Origin: G963674685 sp963674685
GTDB taxonomy: Bacteria; Lernaellota; Lernaellaia; JACKCT01
Assembly (NCBI GenBank): GCA_963674685.2
Contig: CAXXWT010000009.1
Span: 970,244-1,034,243, forward strand
Reading direction: 5' to 3'
Length of the DNA stretch: 64,000 nt
The notes under the pieces were generated by a model. The model was not told where the DNA came from. It saw only the letters and a list, made by a program, of their open reading frames with translations, and did not search any database. Shown here piece after piece: positions 32,972 through 43,027 of the stretch. The position numbers and the translations under genes were made by a program. Each line of letters opens with the position of its first letter. Position 1 is the first letter of the stretch.

Positions 32972-35356
32972 TCACTCCTGCTTGGTGGCAGCCAACTCTC
33001 TTTTCATCGCAACTTTGTTGTAGCGGTTTTGCACCCATCGCAGGGCGAGGCCAATAACGGCGCCGAAGATGATGTAGAGGGTTGAAGCTCCGCAGAATCC
33101 GAACAAAACAATCCCGGCCGAGATCGCGAAGAATGTTTTCCTTCCGCCTTTTTCCCTTTTGTCGCCGGATAATAGAATTTTAGCCGCCCATGCCAAAAGC
33201 GCTGTAAGAAGCAGCGCCAGCAGGTCGACGGCGTCGCTGAGTTTTCGCGTGTAGTAAAGAAGATTCAACGTGGAGGATTCGCCGATCGTGATATATTCGT
33301 GGAACCGGTTGTAATCGCCGAACTTCGGTATGGCAAATTGTGTCGGGAGGGAACCGTACTCATCGCGGGCGCTTTGCGCGGCTCTGAGTCTTTGTTGAAA
33401 CACCATTTCGGCCTGAACTTGCTTCTGGTCGATGCTCTTGCCTCGTCCTTCACCTCGTGACATTTGAATTTTATTATAGCTTACCGAGTCGGCAACAGAT
33501 TCCTGGCCCGGCATTTCCCCCTTCTTTTTTAGACGATCCCAGGCTTCACGCGTTATCGTTTTGTCATATTTCATAAGATCATCGAAGTTGTTTGTATAAC
33601 CTCCTGAAATATCGCCGCCAATTTCGTTGTACCAAACTTCCTGGGCAAGCTTGATTTTTCTTTCTTCTATCGCTTCTAGTTTTCGTCTGGCATTTTCATC
33701 AAATATGCGGATAATCGGCAATCGTTTTATCCATGGCAGACTTTCTTCGTAGCCCTCTTTGAAGGTTCCGGATATTCGTTTGTATTTATTCTCAAAAGGA
33801 CCATATACCGCGAGCATGGAACGCGAAATGGGCATATCAACTTGCGGCAAAATAAAATGGATAACGCCGGCAAAGCGCAGTTTCTTCATGAGACTCGTGT
33901 AATAAATGATTTCCACCTTGAAGCTTTCAAGTTGAGTCCCGGCCTGGCTTGATTTTTCCAGGGCCAGAAGAACTTTTCCGTCTTTGGCCTGGCTGGGTTT
34001 AACGGGTTTGTCGGCGACGAAACTGCTCCAGAGTTTCGTATTATCTCCGCCCGGCAGCGTGACTTCGAGGAACTGCTTGCGGTTATTGCGCACAATGTAC
34101 GTCGCCCCGACGACGCAGTCGCCGTCTTCCGTGATCTGCACGACGTAATTCGCGCTGTCGATGGCCGCGCCCAGAACCGGCTGCGTTTTATGGCGGACGA
34201 CGTGAATGACGCCTTCGAAGGGCTGATGAAGATACTTGAAGGAAAGAACGACCGGATTTGTCGCGCCGCCGCGCAATGCTCCAGGCAGTTCCTTGGCGTC
34301 CACCGGTTGGAGGTCGAGAAGTTTTTCCGGTTTGACCTCGACGCCGCCAGTGACCTGCACGGCAAAATGTCCGCGCTCGCGCTCAACATCCTGCGCCGCG
34401 AGTCCCGGAAGCGCGAAAATAAAATCATCTTCCTGCATTGAGTGTTCGAGAACGACGGTGAGGTCGTAGGAACCTTTAACCTCAAATCCAACGCTTGCTT
34501 CAAGAATTTGCGTTTCCGGATCAACCTTCCAGCCGACCAGCGATGCACCGGTGCATTCCGCCACTTCATATCCCGGCGGGACTTTGAGAGTAAAGGCAGA
34601 AACCGGCGCGTGCCGGACTTCATAAGATATCTGGCTGACCGCGCGGATAAAGCCCTCATCGATGGAAACCAACGTATTGTTTTCCACCAGCAGCTTGGCG
34701 GGCAGTATTTCGATGGCCTCCTGTTCCTTTTTTTCCAGCGCGACAGTGTAATCGACTTTTAAATAATCGTTTTGCAGGATCGCAAAATAAGCCCCCTTCC
34801 CTTTGGGCGTCATGGTGGCGCCGTCGATGTGAATATCGCGAAATTTATCGCCGGATTTCAGCGAAAGCACCTGCCCTACCGCCGCCGGGAGTTTCATGGC
34901 GACGCTTCCAGGACCCGGGCGCTCAGGAGCGTTAATCTCAAAGCGCATTTTCAGAGTGCGCGTGGCGGGACCTTTGGTAATCAGTTCGATATTGGAGCCG
35001 GTATCTCTGACCGCGGCGCTTTTGCCGTCGAGAGTAATTTCGGCCAGCGGCGTGTTGTTTGGAACAAGTTGAATCGTCACCCAGCCGTTTTTTAGGACGG
35101 AAAGAGGATATTGCGCCTCAACGGCGATTTTTCCGCCGTCCAACACGCAATTCAGCGTTCCGCGTCCGATGGCGTAATCCACCGGGGGCTCGGGTTCCTT
35201 CTCTTTTTCTTTTTTCTGCAACTGATCGAGGATGTCCTTGAAATCCTTCCAGGGGATTGTCATGGACGTGTCTTTGAGATTCGGCGCATCGATGGCGAAT
35301 GCGACCGATGACGTAAGCAGGAAGGCAATGAGAAGGCAGATAATATTTTTCATCAT
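32972..35356 (-). CDS. Exported membrane-anchored protein, tandem paralogue B
   Basis: A 794-residue protein with a signal peptide (MMKNIICLLIAFLLTSSVAFA), a large beta-rich periplasmic region, and two hydrophobic segments near the C-terminus (about residues 715-735 and 745-775, AISAGIVLFGFCGAST). It begins with S-M-T-I-P-W-K-D-F-K-D-I-L-D-Q-L, matching S-L-S-I-P-W-S-D-F-Q-G-I-L-E-K-L in the gene just upstream, and the two share the order of segments (LKxGWVxxxL, ITLDGKxAA). The start overlaps the upstream stop (ATGA). No family is recognised. The pair may be a membrane complex of two similar subunits. Confidence 0.8.
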   Translation of the reverse strand: MMKNIICLLIAFLLTSSVAFAIDAPNLKDTSMTIPWKDFKDILDQLQKKEKEKEPEPPVDYAIGRGTLNCVLDGGKIAVEAQYPLSVLKNGWVTIQLVPNNTPLAEITLDGKSAAVRDTGSNIELITKGPATRTLKMRFEINAPERPGPGSVAMKLPAAVGQVLSLKSGDKFRDIHIDGATMTPKGKGAYFAILQNDYLKVDYTVALEKKEQEAIEILPAKLLVENNTLVSIDEGFIRAVSQISYEVRHAPVSAFTLKVPPGYEVAECTGASLVGWKVDPETQILEASVGFEVKGSYDLTVVLEHSMQEDDFIFALPGLAAQDVERERGHFAVQVTGGVEVKPEKLLDLQPVDAKELPGALRGGATNPVVLSFKYLHQPFEGVIHVVRHKTQPVLGAAIDSANYVVQITEDGDCVVGATYIVRNNRKQFLEVTLPGGDNTKLWSSFVADKPVKPSQAKDGKVLLALEKSSQAGTQLESFKVEIIYYTSLMKKLRFAGVIHFILPQVDMPISRSMLAVYGPFENKYKRISGTFKEGYEESLPWIKRLPIIRIFDENARRKLEAIEERKIKLAQEVWYNEIGGDISGGYTNNFDDLMKYDKTITREAWDRLKKKGEMPGQESVADSVSYNKIQMSRGEGRGKSIDQKQVQAEMVFQQRLRAAQSARDEYGSLPTQFAIPKFGDYNRFHEYITIGESSTLNLLYYTRKLSDAVDLLALLLTALLAWAAKILLSGDKREKGGRKTFFAISAGIVLFGFCGASTLYIIFGAVIGLALRWVQNRYNKVAMKRELAATKQE

Positions 35357-37725
35357 TCACCTTCCTTTTCTGGCAAATCCGAATTTTCAACGGCTGACAC
35401 ATCTTCCACGGTTTCAACGACTGCGTCGGCTACCGGTATATCCACTGTTGCGGGAGCTTCTGCTTGCTGCGCGGCGTTGATTTCGTAATCGTTTTTTTCA
35501 TCCTTTTTACGTCGAAAAGGCAGAGGAACTTGTACTGCGTTGAAGGCCTTGAATATGGATATGAGCAGGCGCAATAGATCACGCGCAACGCTAAGTGCAC
35601 CGCCTATAATCAAGACTATGACCAAATCCTTCACGGGAATTTCAGTGCTGATCAGGCAGTAAATAATGATAAAAAACACAAGAGGAATGATCAGGCGCCA
35701 TTTATTTCCTTCAATTTTCGGTTGCCGGTCCACGTATCGCCTGCGCAGAATCAGCCCCGAAATAATTCCGAGAATAAATGCGGCGATGAGAACCATAACA
35801 TTTAATATCTTTGAGCGGACCAACAGGATATGCCAGGCGCTCGCATACATTTTTTCGTTCGGATCAACAATTCGCGTGGAAAATGAGTACAGAATGCCTT
35901 CCCAGTCGATCTGGAATTGCACGGGCAAAGCCCTGTTGGTCATGACATTTGAAAACTCATCATTAACAGCTACCCCGTCGTCGTCAGTGAAAATATACGG
36001 GGTTTGACTGTTGGCATGACTCGTTCGATACACGTACTCATCTTTTTTAATTTCCGGAAATATTTTCCGTCCTTCATGCATGGCGTAGCCCTTGAGCATC
36101 ATCGAATCGATGTTGCTGTCAATGCCGAAATATTGCTGGTCTTTCGGAAGATATAGATCCAATTTCAAGTTGTGGACCGGTGCATCCAGAATCGGCAACA
36201 CAAAGGCATTGCTGCCGAAGAATTTACGAAAAGGTCTTTCGCGAAAGGCAATCAGTCTTATTTCGAAAGGCTTGTCGTCTTTGGCGCCGGATATCTGCAG
36301 GAGAAAGTTCCCATTGTCTTTTGCGGCGTATACAGGCACGCCGTCCCGAAACACACCCCACAGGATCATCTCTTCGGGAAGCGTCATGGACAGGTATTGT
36401 TGCGTCCGGTTGACGATTTTATAACTCGCCTCCATCAATTCTTTGCCGCGGCCTGTCAGCATGATCCTGTAATTCGCTTCTTCGACGATGCACGCAAGAA
36501 CGTCAGCGGTTTTGTGTCGTATCACACGTAGATTCGCGACGGCGGGGTGCGTGATATATTTAAATGCCAGAAGGATAATGATGCCTTTTTCATCACGTAT
36601 TTCCTTGGGGAGTTCCTTGACGTCCAGGGGAACCAGGTTTTCGGCCTCTTTGACTTCAAGTTGAACGTTTCCCTGCACGGCTATACCTATCATACCGGCG
36701 TCGCGTACGACGTTTTTTATACGGATGTCAGCGTTTTTAATCACGGAGTCTCTTTCATTGGGCAGCGTCGCTTCATAGGAAATCGAGACGCGTTGCTTGC
36801 CGACGGCGCCGTACGCGATGTTGACGGTCAGCTTTTGACCGTCCTCCGTTTGATCGGCCTTCCAGTCGACGAGTCCGTCCGTCGTGACGTCGGCTATGGC
36901 CACGTCACTGGGAAGAAGCATTTTGAACGTGCTGACGGGTTGGTGTTGGATCGTGTAATCCACGATGGACGTATAAACCACCAGGCCTTCGCCGACGACG
37001 GCCAGCGTGTTGGTTTCCGCGGAGACGCGCGCTTCCTGTTTCTCCTGCTTTGATGTGGCCTTGACCCAAGTGACGGTTTCAGTTCGGCCGGGTTGGATCG
37101 ATCCGGTCGCCGATGTCTTGTTGCCGACTGATTTACAACTCAGAAATTTTCCGTCACTCAACGCGACTTGCAGGTCCGGTTCGCCAATTGTCATATTGAG
37201 ATGATTGATTTGCGATTTGATGAGCGGAAATGTCAGTTCCTTGGGACCGCCGGCATCTTCTAAAGGCGCTTCATATTCCATGAGAAGTTGGTGAATCCCC
37301 GCCCCTCTGAGAATCAGCTTCAATACCTTGCCGTCTACCGGCCTTAATGCGGCGGGCTTGCCGTCCAGCGTGACTTTATCAAGATGGATGCCCGCGTGTA
37401 TAATATCGACATCGGACCATCCCTCATCTTTTAAAACGATCACTTCCGCTTTGACGCGAACGGAGGCGATGTGTTCCTTCACATCGACAAAATATTCCGC
37501 GCTGGAGATCAGCGCATCGATGGGCGGTATTTCGGGGTCCGGTTCGGCTTCTTTTGTGGATAGCTTTTCCAAGATGCCTTGAAAATCGGACCATGGAATC
37601 GACAGGGACGAAGCCGGCAGATTAACCTTGCTTTTCTTTTCATCCGCCGTCGCAAATGAGATCAAGAAGGTTGGCGGCAATAAGACGATAAGAGAAAATC
37701 CTAAAACCCGCATAAGACTTTTCAT
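35353..37725 (-). CDS. Exported membrane-anchored protein, tandem paralogue A
   Basis: A 790-residue protein with a signal peptide (MKSLMRVLGFSLIVLLPPTF), the motif SIPWSDFQGILEKL near residue 42, a long beta-rich periplasmic portion, then three hydrophobic segments at about 640-665, 680-700 and 705-725, and a charged Ala/Val/Glu-rich cytoplasmic tail. It is paralogous to the downstream gene and translationally coupled to it. AAGGAT sits 7 nt before the ATG. It diverges from the protease/barrel gene at 37930. No domain is recognised and no function can be assigned. Confidence 0.8.
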   Translation of the reverse strand: MKSLMRVLGFSLIVLLPPTFLISFATADEKKSKVNLPASSLSIPWSDFQGILEKLSTKEAEPDPEIPPIDALISSAEYFVDVKEHIASVRVKAEVIVLKDEGWSDVDIIHAGIHLDKVTLDGKPAALRPVDGKVLKLILRGAGIHQLLMEYEAPLEDAGGPKELTFPLIKSQINHLNMTIGEPDLQVALSDGKFLSCKSVGNKTSATGSIQPGRTETVTWVKATSKQEKQEARVSAETNTLAVVGEGLVVYTSIVDYTIQHQPVSTFKMLLPSDVAIADVTTDGLVDWKADQTEDGQKLTVNIAYGAVGKQRVSISYEATLPNERDSVIKNADIRIKNVVRDAGMIGIAVQGNVQLEVKEAENLVPLDVKELPKEIRDEKGIIILLAFKYITHPAVANLRVIRHKTADVLACIVEEANYRIMLTGRGKELMEASYKIVNRTQQYLSMTLPEEMILWGVFRDGVPVYAAKDNGNFLLQISGAKDDKPFEIRLIAFRERPFRKFFGSNAFVLPILDAPVHNLKLDLYLPKDQQYFGIDSNIDSMMLKGYAMHEGRKIFPEIKKDEYVYRTSHANSQTPYIFTDDDGVAVNDEFSNVMTNRALPVQFQIDWEGILYSFSTRIVDPNEKMYASAWHILLVRSKILNVMVLIAAFILGIISGLILRRRYVDRQPKIEGNKWRLIIPLVFFIIIYCLISTEIPVKDLVIVLIIGGALSVARDLLRLLISIFKAFNAVQVPLPFRRKKDEKNDYEINAAQQAEAPATVDIPVADAVVETVEDVSAVENSDLPEKEGE

Positions 37726-37929
37726 GTTCGAATCCTTAAAATTTAGTTCGCATCGATTTTTATTCTAGTGTGTTGGGACACCAATTCCCTGTAAACAGTT
37801 CGCAACAATTTCATTTTTAGCCCGCTTTGGTTTTTGTTCGTTTAAGATTATAGTTGGATTTGGGCCACATGCTCCTGTTGATCGAGTTTTAATGCCAACG
37901 GGGTCAGAAACGATAATTGCGGACACAAA

Positions 37930-40839
37930 ATGAAATCTAGTTTTATTCGACCTTTTTATCTTATCGCATTTTTACTTATCATGTCCATGACCGCACGCCT
38001 GGACGCCGCGATCCTGTACGCGCCCGGTCATGACTGGAAAGTTTTCGAAACCGAGAATTTCGAGATCATCTACCACGAAGGCGAGGAATTTCTCGCCCGC
38101 AAAGCCGCTTTTTCCGCCGAGGACGTTTACGGACCGATCTGCGAAGAGTTGCAATGGAAAGTCAGAGGGAAAATCCGCATCGTTCTTTCGGATCAGGTTG
38201 ACGACACCAACGGCTATTCTTCGCAGCAGCCATGGAACACCGTCAGGATATTCATGGCCCTTCCCCACAGCGAGGATCGCCTGGATTATTACGACGACTG
38301 GATACGCACCATATTAAGCCACGAACTCACGCACGCGGTGCATCTCGATTCGGTCAGAGCCATTCCCAAGGGAATGAGATATGTCTTCGGGCGCGCGTAT
38401 TTTCTCCATCACATTCAACCGATATTCCTGGTCGAGGGCCTGGCCGTTTACAACGAAAGCACGCTGACGAGCATGGGAAGGAATAACTCGGCGACTTCGG
38501 AGATGCTTCTTCGCACCGCCATGCTGGAAGACGATTTTCCCGGCATCGACAAATTATGCCACTGGCCCAGGCGATGGCCGGCGGGCGGCGTCCCCTATAT
38601 TTACGGCGGGATGTTTCACAAATACCTGGCCGGCCGCTTCGGAGCGGAGAAATTCGGCGATTATTCCATGAAGCACGCGGGACAGATCTGGCCGTTTTTA
38701 TTCAATCACAACGCGAAACTGATATTCGGCCGCAAGATCACGAAACTCTGGAAGGATTTTGAAGGGTATTCCCGCGAGCGATACGAAAATCAAAAAAATG
38801 AGATCACGCAAAAGCCCCTGACCGAATCCCGGCAAATCTCCTCCAACGGCGGGTTGCACAACAGGCCGCGGTGGATCGACGACAGGCGTCTGGTCTATGA
38901 AGACGCGGCCATGGATTCGCCGGGTCGGCTGATAAAATACGATCTGAACAAAAATAAAAAGCAGGTGCTGATCGCCGAGGGCCGCACCATGGGTTCCTGG
39001 CCCGTTAAAGGCAAAAATCAGGTTTTGTATTCCAGAATCGGCACAGATGATCCCTGGTCGCAGTATCATGATCTTTTTATCTACGATTATCACCGTTATC
39101 ATGAATATCGATTGACCGAAGGAAAACGCCTGCGCGATCCGACGGTCAGTCCCGACGGTGCGTTCGCCGTGGCCGTGGCCCAGGAATTATCGCGTACAAA
39201 GCTCGTGAAAATCGATCTGCGCACAAAAGAAATCAGGGATCTGACTTCTTACGACAGATTCGAATTCATGGCCAAACTAGGCCCCCCTGCTTTTTCGCCG
39301 GACGGTAAAAGCGTGGCCTTGTCCGTCTGGCACGACGACGGAAACCGGGACATTTTTATTTACGATCTGGAAAAAGACACATTCCGCAGGATCACGCAAA
39401 ATCGCAGCCGCGATATTGATCCGATTTACAGTCCCGACGGCAAGGGCCTTTACTTCGTTTCGGACCAAAACGGCGTTTACAACATTTATTACGTTGATCT
39501 TGAAGGCGGCGGACTTGCGCGCATCACCAATGTATTAACCGGCGCCTTCGAGCCGGCGCCGTCTCCCGACGGAAGATCCCTCGCCTTCGTGAAATATTCA
39601 TCCAAAGGATACGACGTGCATGTGATGGATATGAAAAATGCGTTATGGGAAAAACTATCGCAGATAAAAATTGATTCCAATCAGATCGTGGAAGGCGCCA
39701 TCAGCACGAGAGTCCGTCTCGGGGCGGAGCAAATCAAAGTCGAGGAAAGCTCCTACAAACCCTGGAAGAGCCTTCTGCCCTCCTACTGGCAGCCCGTGTT
39801 CAGCACTTCGGCTATCAGCAATCAGCAGTTCAGCTACCTGGGTTTTCAGACGTCCGGTTTCGATACGCTGTATCGCCATTCCTGGGGCCTGTACGGGATA
39901 TACGATATCAAAAACAATTTCCCCAACGTCCTGGTCAGCTACGGATACGACCGATTCGCCCCCTCGTTTCGCGTCAGTTATTTGCTCAACGGACTGAATT
40001 ACGGCTCCATCGCGGAAGATGAAAACGGCGACACGCACAATCTTTTCCTGACGCGAAACGTCGGCGCTTTTGGTTTCTACCGTTACTTCAGCGACCGCTT
40101 TTTCATGTATCTGAACGGCGTGGCGGAACATGTTCATCTGGAAATGGAAATCGACGAAGCGGATAACGATCTGCCCGACGGCGGGTGGAAGATCGGCCCG
40201 CGCTTCGGCGCCGCGTACAGCGACGTGGAAGGATATTCCATGTCCATCGCGCCGGAAAACGGCGGCGTCTACATCTTCACCGGCGCCGTGAACAACCACG
40301 CTTTCGGCTCGGATTACGACGTCATGTCCGGCATTATTTCCCTGCAGCAATTCATATCCCTGCCCTGGTACAGCAATGTTGTCGAGTTTCGGACAATGTT
40401 CGGCGCCGCGCAGGGCGACGAACTATACGTGGGCAGTTTTGCGGTCGGCGGCTTTACCGATACGGATTTGACGGCCCAGACATCCGGCAACTACTTCCCG
40501 CTGCGCGGTTATTACAGGGGAGAATTACGCGGCGAAAGAGCCCTCGTGCTGTCGGCGGATTACCATACGCCGATCTGGTATCAGCAGCGGGGAATCGGCA
40601 CATGGCCCATCTTTTTCGACGTGTTGTACGCCTCCCTTTTCGCCGACACCGGACGCGCGTGGGACGACGAACTGGATATTTACGAGCCCGGAAAATTCAA
40701 GCCCGCCTACGGGATCGAGTTGAATCAATCCCTGGGTTTGTCGTACTACTACTCGTTCACGTTGCGCTTTGCGTACGCGTACGCGCCGGAAAAATCCCAC
40801 CCTTATTCCTATTACCTGGGAACCGGAGGCTTATTTTAA
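37930..40839 (+). CDS. Gluzincin metalloprotease / TolB-like propeller / outer-membrane barrel fusion
   Basis: A 969-residue exported protein with a signal peptide (residues about 1-26). Residues about 28-300 form a peptidase-MA-like domain with the zinc motif SHELTHAVHLD (His131, Glu132, His135) and a downstream Glu169 in FLVEGLAVYNES, the gluzincin pattern. Residues about 340-570 carry PD40/TolB-type propeller blades (FSPDGKSVALSVW, YSPDGKGLYFVS, PSPDGRSLAFVK). From about 600 to the end are amphipathic strands of a surface-antigen/D15-type barrel, ending TGGLF. The layout suggests an outer-membrane anchored protease facing the periplasm or the surface. One base separates it from the next gene. 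Confidence 0.88.
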   Translation: MKSSFIRPFYLIAFLLIMSMTARLDAAILYAPGHDWKVFETENFEIIYHEGEEFLARKAAFSAEDVYGPICEELQWKVRGKIRIVLSDQVDDTNGYSSQQPWNTVRIFMALPHSEDRLDYYDDWIRTILSHELTHAVHLDSVRAIPKGMRYVFGRAYFLHHIQPIFLVEGLAVYNESTLTSMGRNNSATSEMLLRTAMLEDDFPGIDKLCHWPRRWPAGGVPYIYGGMFHKYLAGRFGAEKFGDYSMKHAGQIWPFLFNHNAKLIFGRKITKLWKDFEGYSRERYENQKNEITQKPLTESRQISSNGGLHNRPRWIDDRRLVYEDAAMDSPGRLIKYDLNKNKKQVLIAEGRTMGSWPVKGKNQVLYSRIGTDDPWSQYHDLFIYDYHRYHEYRLTEGKRLRDPTVSPDGAFAVAVAQELSRTKLVKIDLRTKEIRDLTSYDRFEFMAKLGPPAFSPDGKSVALSVWHDDGNRDIFIYDLEKDTFRRITQNRSRDIDPIYSPDGKGLYFVSDQNGVYNIYYVDLEGGGLARITNVLTGAFEPAPSPDGRSLAFVKYSSKGYDVHVMDMKNALWEKLSQIKIDSNQIVEGAISTRVRLGAEQIKVEESSYKPWKSLLPSYWQPVFSTSAISNQQFSYLGFQTSGFDTLYRHSWGLYGIYDIKNNFPNVLVSYGYDRFAPSFRVSYLLNGLNYGSIAEDENGDTHNLFLTRNVGAFGFYRYFSDRFFMYLNGVAEHVHLEMEIDEADNDLPDGGWKIGPRFGAAYSDVEGYSMSIAPENGGVYIFTGAVNNHAFGSDYDVMSGIISLQQFISLPWYSNVVEFRTMFGAAQGDELYVGSFAVGGFTDTDLTAQTSGNYFPLRGYYRGELRGERALVLSADYHTPIWYQQRGIGTWPIFFDVLYASLFADTGRAWDDELDIYEPGKFKPAYGIELNQSLGLSYYYSFTLRFAYAYAPEKSHPYSYYLGTGGLF

Positions 40840-40840
40840 G

Positions 40841-42583
40841 ATGAAAACGGCCGGTCGCTTGTTATTTCCGGTGTTGCTTGTCCTGATCTGTTTTCCGATC
40901 TGGGGAAAAATCGTGTTCGGACGCGCTGCCGCCGAGTACTACGGCGCATCCTCTGAGGATTCGGAAGAAACGTTCGCTTCGGCGTTTACAGAAAATAATG
41001 GTCTCGACACCCAGGGCGTTATCGTCGCGCTTCATTCCGAAACTGAAAGTGAACAGTCCCCGATTATGGCAGCAGAGGCGATTCAAGGCTTGGAAATGGA
41101 AGCGATGACGGGGCTTATAAATAAAGCCGCGGGCAAGGCAAAGAAGCTCGACGGGTTTTCCTCGGGGCTTTTCAGCGTCCATTTGATGATGAGTGTCTCG
41201 AAAGTGCGCGTCAAATATTTCAACGAACTGTTCAATCGATATCAGAGCGGTTTGACCGGCGTCATGCGCTGCGAAAACAGGCAATGCCGAGCCCTGCCGG
41301 CGCCGGTGATTCATGCCCGGGGATGGAGCTATGAAAAAACCGTGAAAAAGCTGGAGCTTGGCGGCGGCGCTTATGTCGAAAATCTCGAAAAATCCGATGG
41401 CGTATATCTATTTAAGGATTTCGGAGTTTTGCTTACCGATGCGCAACTGCCCGCCCTTTATCGCGCTTCGGTTCCGATTCGCGATCCGTCCTCGAAGCAA
41501 ATTCTCGATGCGTGCCGCATCGCCGGAGATTATCTCGTGCGCACGCAGCGCGCGAACGGACGATGGTATTACGAATACAACGCCGGCAGCGATAAGTTGA
41601 ATCGGAATGGATACAACATCCTGCGACACGCCGGAACCACGTATTCCCTGTTTCAGCTTTACGGTTCGATCCCGGATAAAAAATACGCCTTCGCCGCAAA
41701 CAAGGGCCTGCGTTATCTGGAACAATCCATCGAGGCGGACCCCGGCGATCCGAAGCGGTTTTTTGTCGTCGAAGGCAAAAATATCAAACTCGGCGGCGCG
41801 GGATTGAGTCTTATGGCGTACGTAGAAAAAGAAAAGTCGCTGGGAACCAGCGCGCAGGAGAAGAAGACCATGGAGGGCCTGGCGCGGCATCTGACGCTGG
41901 CGCAAAACAAAGACGGGAGTTTTGACAGCTATCACGCCCTGCCCGGCAAAAAGGCGAAAAAACGCCGCTCGATCTACTATCCCGGCGAGGCCATGGTGGG
42001 CTTGATTCGCTATCATCAGATACATCCCGAGCGCAAAGACTGCCTCGATGTCGTCGTCAAAGCCGCCGATTATCTTATCAACAAGCGTTGGAATATGCTG
42101 GGCCTGCGTTTCAACGTGCCGCCCGACGCCTGGCTCATGCTGGCTTTGGAGGAGCTGCACGACGTGACGGGCGATCAACTATATGCGGATTATTGTTTCG
42201 ACATCGCCCGGGGCATGGGATTCGATCAATGGATCGGCGTCTATCCGCAATATGATTTTTACGGCGGATATTTCCCGATCACGCCGCAGGTCACTCCCGC
42301 CGGCGCGCGCAGCGAGGGACTGACGGCGGCTTGGATTGTGGCCAACCGCGTCGGCGACAAAGAAATGCAGGAAAAGCTTTCGAGAATCATCCGCCGCGCG
42401 GCCGGTTTTCAGATTTCCTGCCTGATCAGGAAGCCTTTCAATGTTCTGTACAAGAACCCGTCGAGGGCGCTGGGCGTGTTTCGCCACAGTCCGGTCAGCA
42501 ACCGGACGCGCATCGATTATAACCAGCACAATATCTCCGGTCTGCTGGTGGCGGCCAAATTGATGGATGCGCAATTTAATTGA
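40841..42583 (+). CDS. Exported alpha/alpha-toroid-like protein, unknown function
   Basis: A 580-residue protein with an N-terminal hydrophobic signal or anchor (MKTAGRLLFPVLLVLICFPI). Residues about 220-560 show a repeating helical-hairpin pattern with aromatic clusters (YLVRTQRANGRWYYEYN, AALKYLEQ-like text, GEAMVGLIRYHQIHP, YDFYGGYFPITPQ) as in alpha/alpha toroids such as prenyltransferase/squalene-cyclase or glycoside-hydrolase and epimerase barrels. The ATG at 40841 is two bases after the preceding stop, with GGAGG 11 nt upstream; a longer frame overlapping the barrel gene is rejected. Close coupling suggests work with the protease/barrel protein. Enzyme class unknown. Confidence 0.75.
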   Translation: MKTAGRLLFPVLLVLICFPIWGKIVFGRAAAEYYGASSEDSEETFASAFTENNGLDTQGVIVALHSETESEQSPIMAAEAIQGLEMEAMTGLINKAAGKAKKLDGFSSGLFSVHLMMSVSKVRVKYFNELFNRYQSGLTGVMRCENRQCRALPAPVIHARGWSYEKTVKKLELGGGAYVENLEKSDGVYLFKDFGVLLTDAQLPALYRASVPIRDPSSKQILDACRIAGDYLVRTQRANGRWYYEYNAGSDKLNRNGYNILRHAGTTYSLFQLYGSIPDKKYAFAANKGLRYLEQSIEADPGDPKRFFVVEGKNIKLGGAGLSLMAYVEKEKSLGTSAQEKKTMEGLARHLTLAQNKDGSFDSYHALPGKKAKKRRSIYYPGEAMVGLIRYHQIHPERKDCLDVVVKAADYLINKRWNMLGLRFNVPPDAWLMLALEELHDVTGDQLYADYCFDIARGMGFDQWIGVYPQYDFYGGYFPITPQVTPAGARSEGLTAAWIVANRVGDKEMQEKLSRIIRRAAGFQISCLIRKPFNVLYKNPSRALGVFRHSPVSNRTRIDYNQHNISGLLVAAKLMDAQFN

Positions 42584-42605
42584 GTGATTTTCGCGCCAAA
42601 AAGAG

Positions 42606-42633
42606 TTGACATAAAATAAGTTTTCATTATGTT
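42606..42633 (+). promoter_or_regulatory. Promoter of the tRNA-Gln/tRNA-Glu unit
   Basis: TTGACA (42606-42611), 16-base spacer, TATGTT (42628-42633), 12 bases before the first tRNA nucleotide, the same geometry as the tRNA-Lys promoter at 31428. Confidence 0.75.
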
Positions 42634-42645
42634 GTTGGCGTCTGC

Positions 42646-42716
42646 TCTGGGCTCGTCTAATGGTAGGACCCAGGACTCTGACTCCTGTTGTTCAGGTTCG
42701 AATCCTGAGCCCAGAT
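42646..42716 (+). tRNA. tRNA-Gln (CTG)
   Basis: A 71-nt cloverleaf: acceptor TCTGGGC/GCCCAGA, D-arm GTCT...GGAC, anticodon stem CAGGA/TCCTG with loop CTCTGAC, T-arm TCAGG-TTCGAAT-CCTGA. Anticodon CTG reads CAG. The U1-A72 pair fits glutamine tRNAs. CCA is not encoded. First of two tRNAs in one transcript. Confidence 0.92.
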
Positions 42717-42757
42717 ATTGCGGGGGGACTTTTCGTCCCCCATTGTAAATTTTGCCT

Positions 42758-42832
42758 GGTCCCATCGTCTAGCGGTTAGGACGCCGGCCTCTCACGCCGG
42801 TAGCACGGGTTCGATTCCCGTTGGGACTGCCA
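42758..42832 (+). tRNA. tRNA-Glu (CTC)
   Basis: A cloverleaf with acceptor GGTCCCA/TGGGACT, D-arm GTCTAGCGGTTAGGAC, anticodon loop CCTCTCACG centre CTC, T-arm ACGGG-TTCGATT-CCCGT, and an encoded CCA end. Anticodon CTC reads GAG. A 7-bp hairpin (GGGGGAC/GTCCCCC, 42723-42741) between the two tRNAs may aid processing. A terminator follows. Confidence 0.93.
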
Positions 42833-42840
42833 AAAGTCAC

Positions 42841-42877
42841 TGCCGGGTTCCGAAAAATCGGAGCTCGGCATTTTTTT
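42841..42877 (+). terminator. Rho-independent terminator of the tRNA unit
   Basis: A 13-bp stem (TGCCGGGTTCCGA / TCGGAGCTCGGCA, with two G-U pairs), loop AAAA, then seven T residues, starting 8 bases after tRNA-Glu. Confidence 0.93.
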
Positions 42878-43027
42878 AACATCATGGTTGTCGATATTCC
42901 AATTCCCTGACGGCAAATTTAAATATCCTATTTCATTCATGCCAAGGATTGACAATATTAATAGCACATCGTTATCTATCGAACGCGATATCGTCTAAAA
43001 TATTTAAGTATCCGACCAGGAGTCGAA

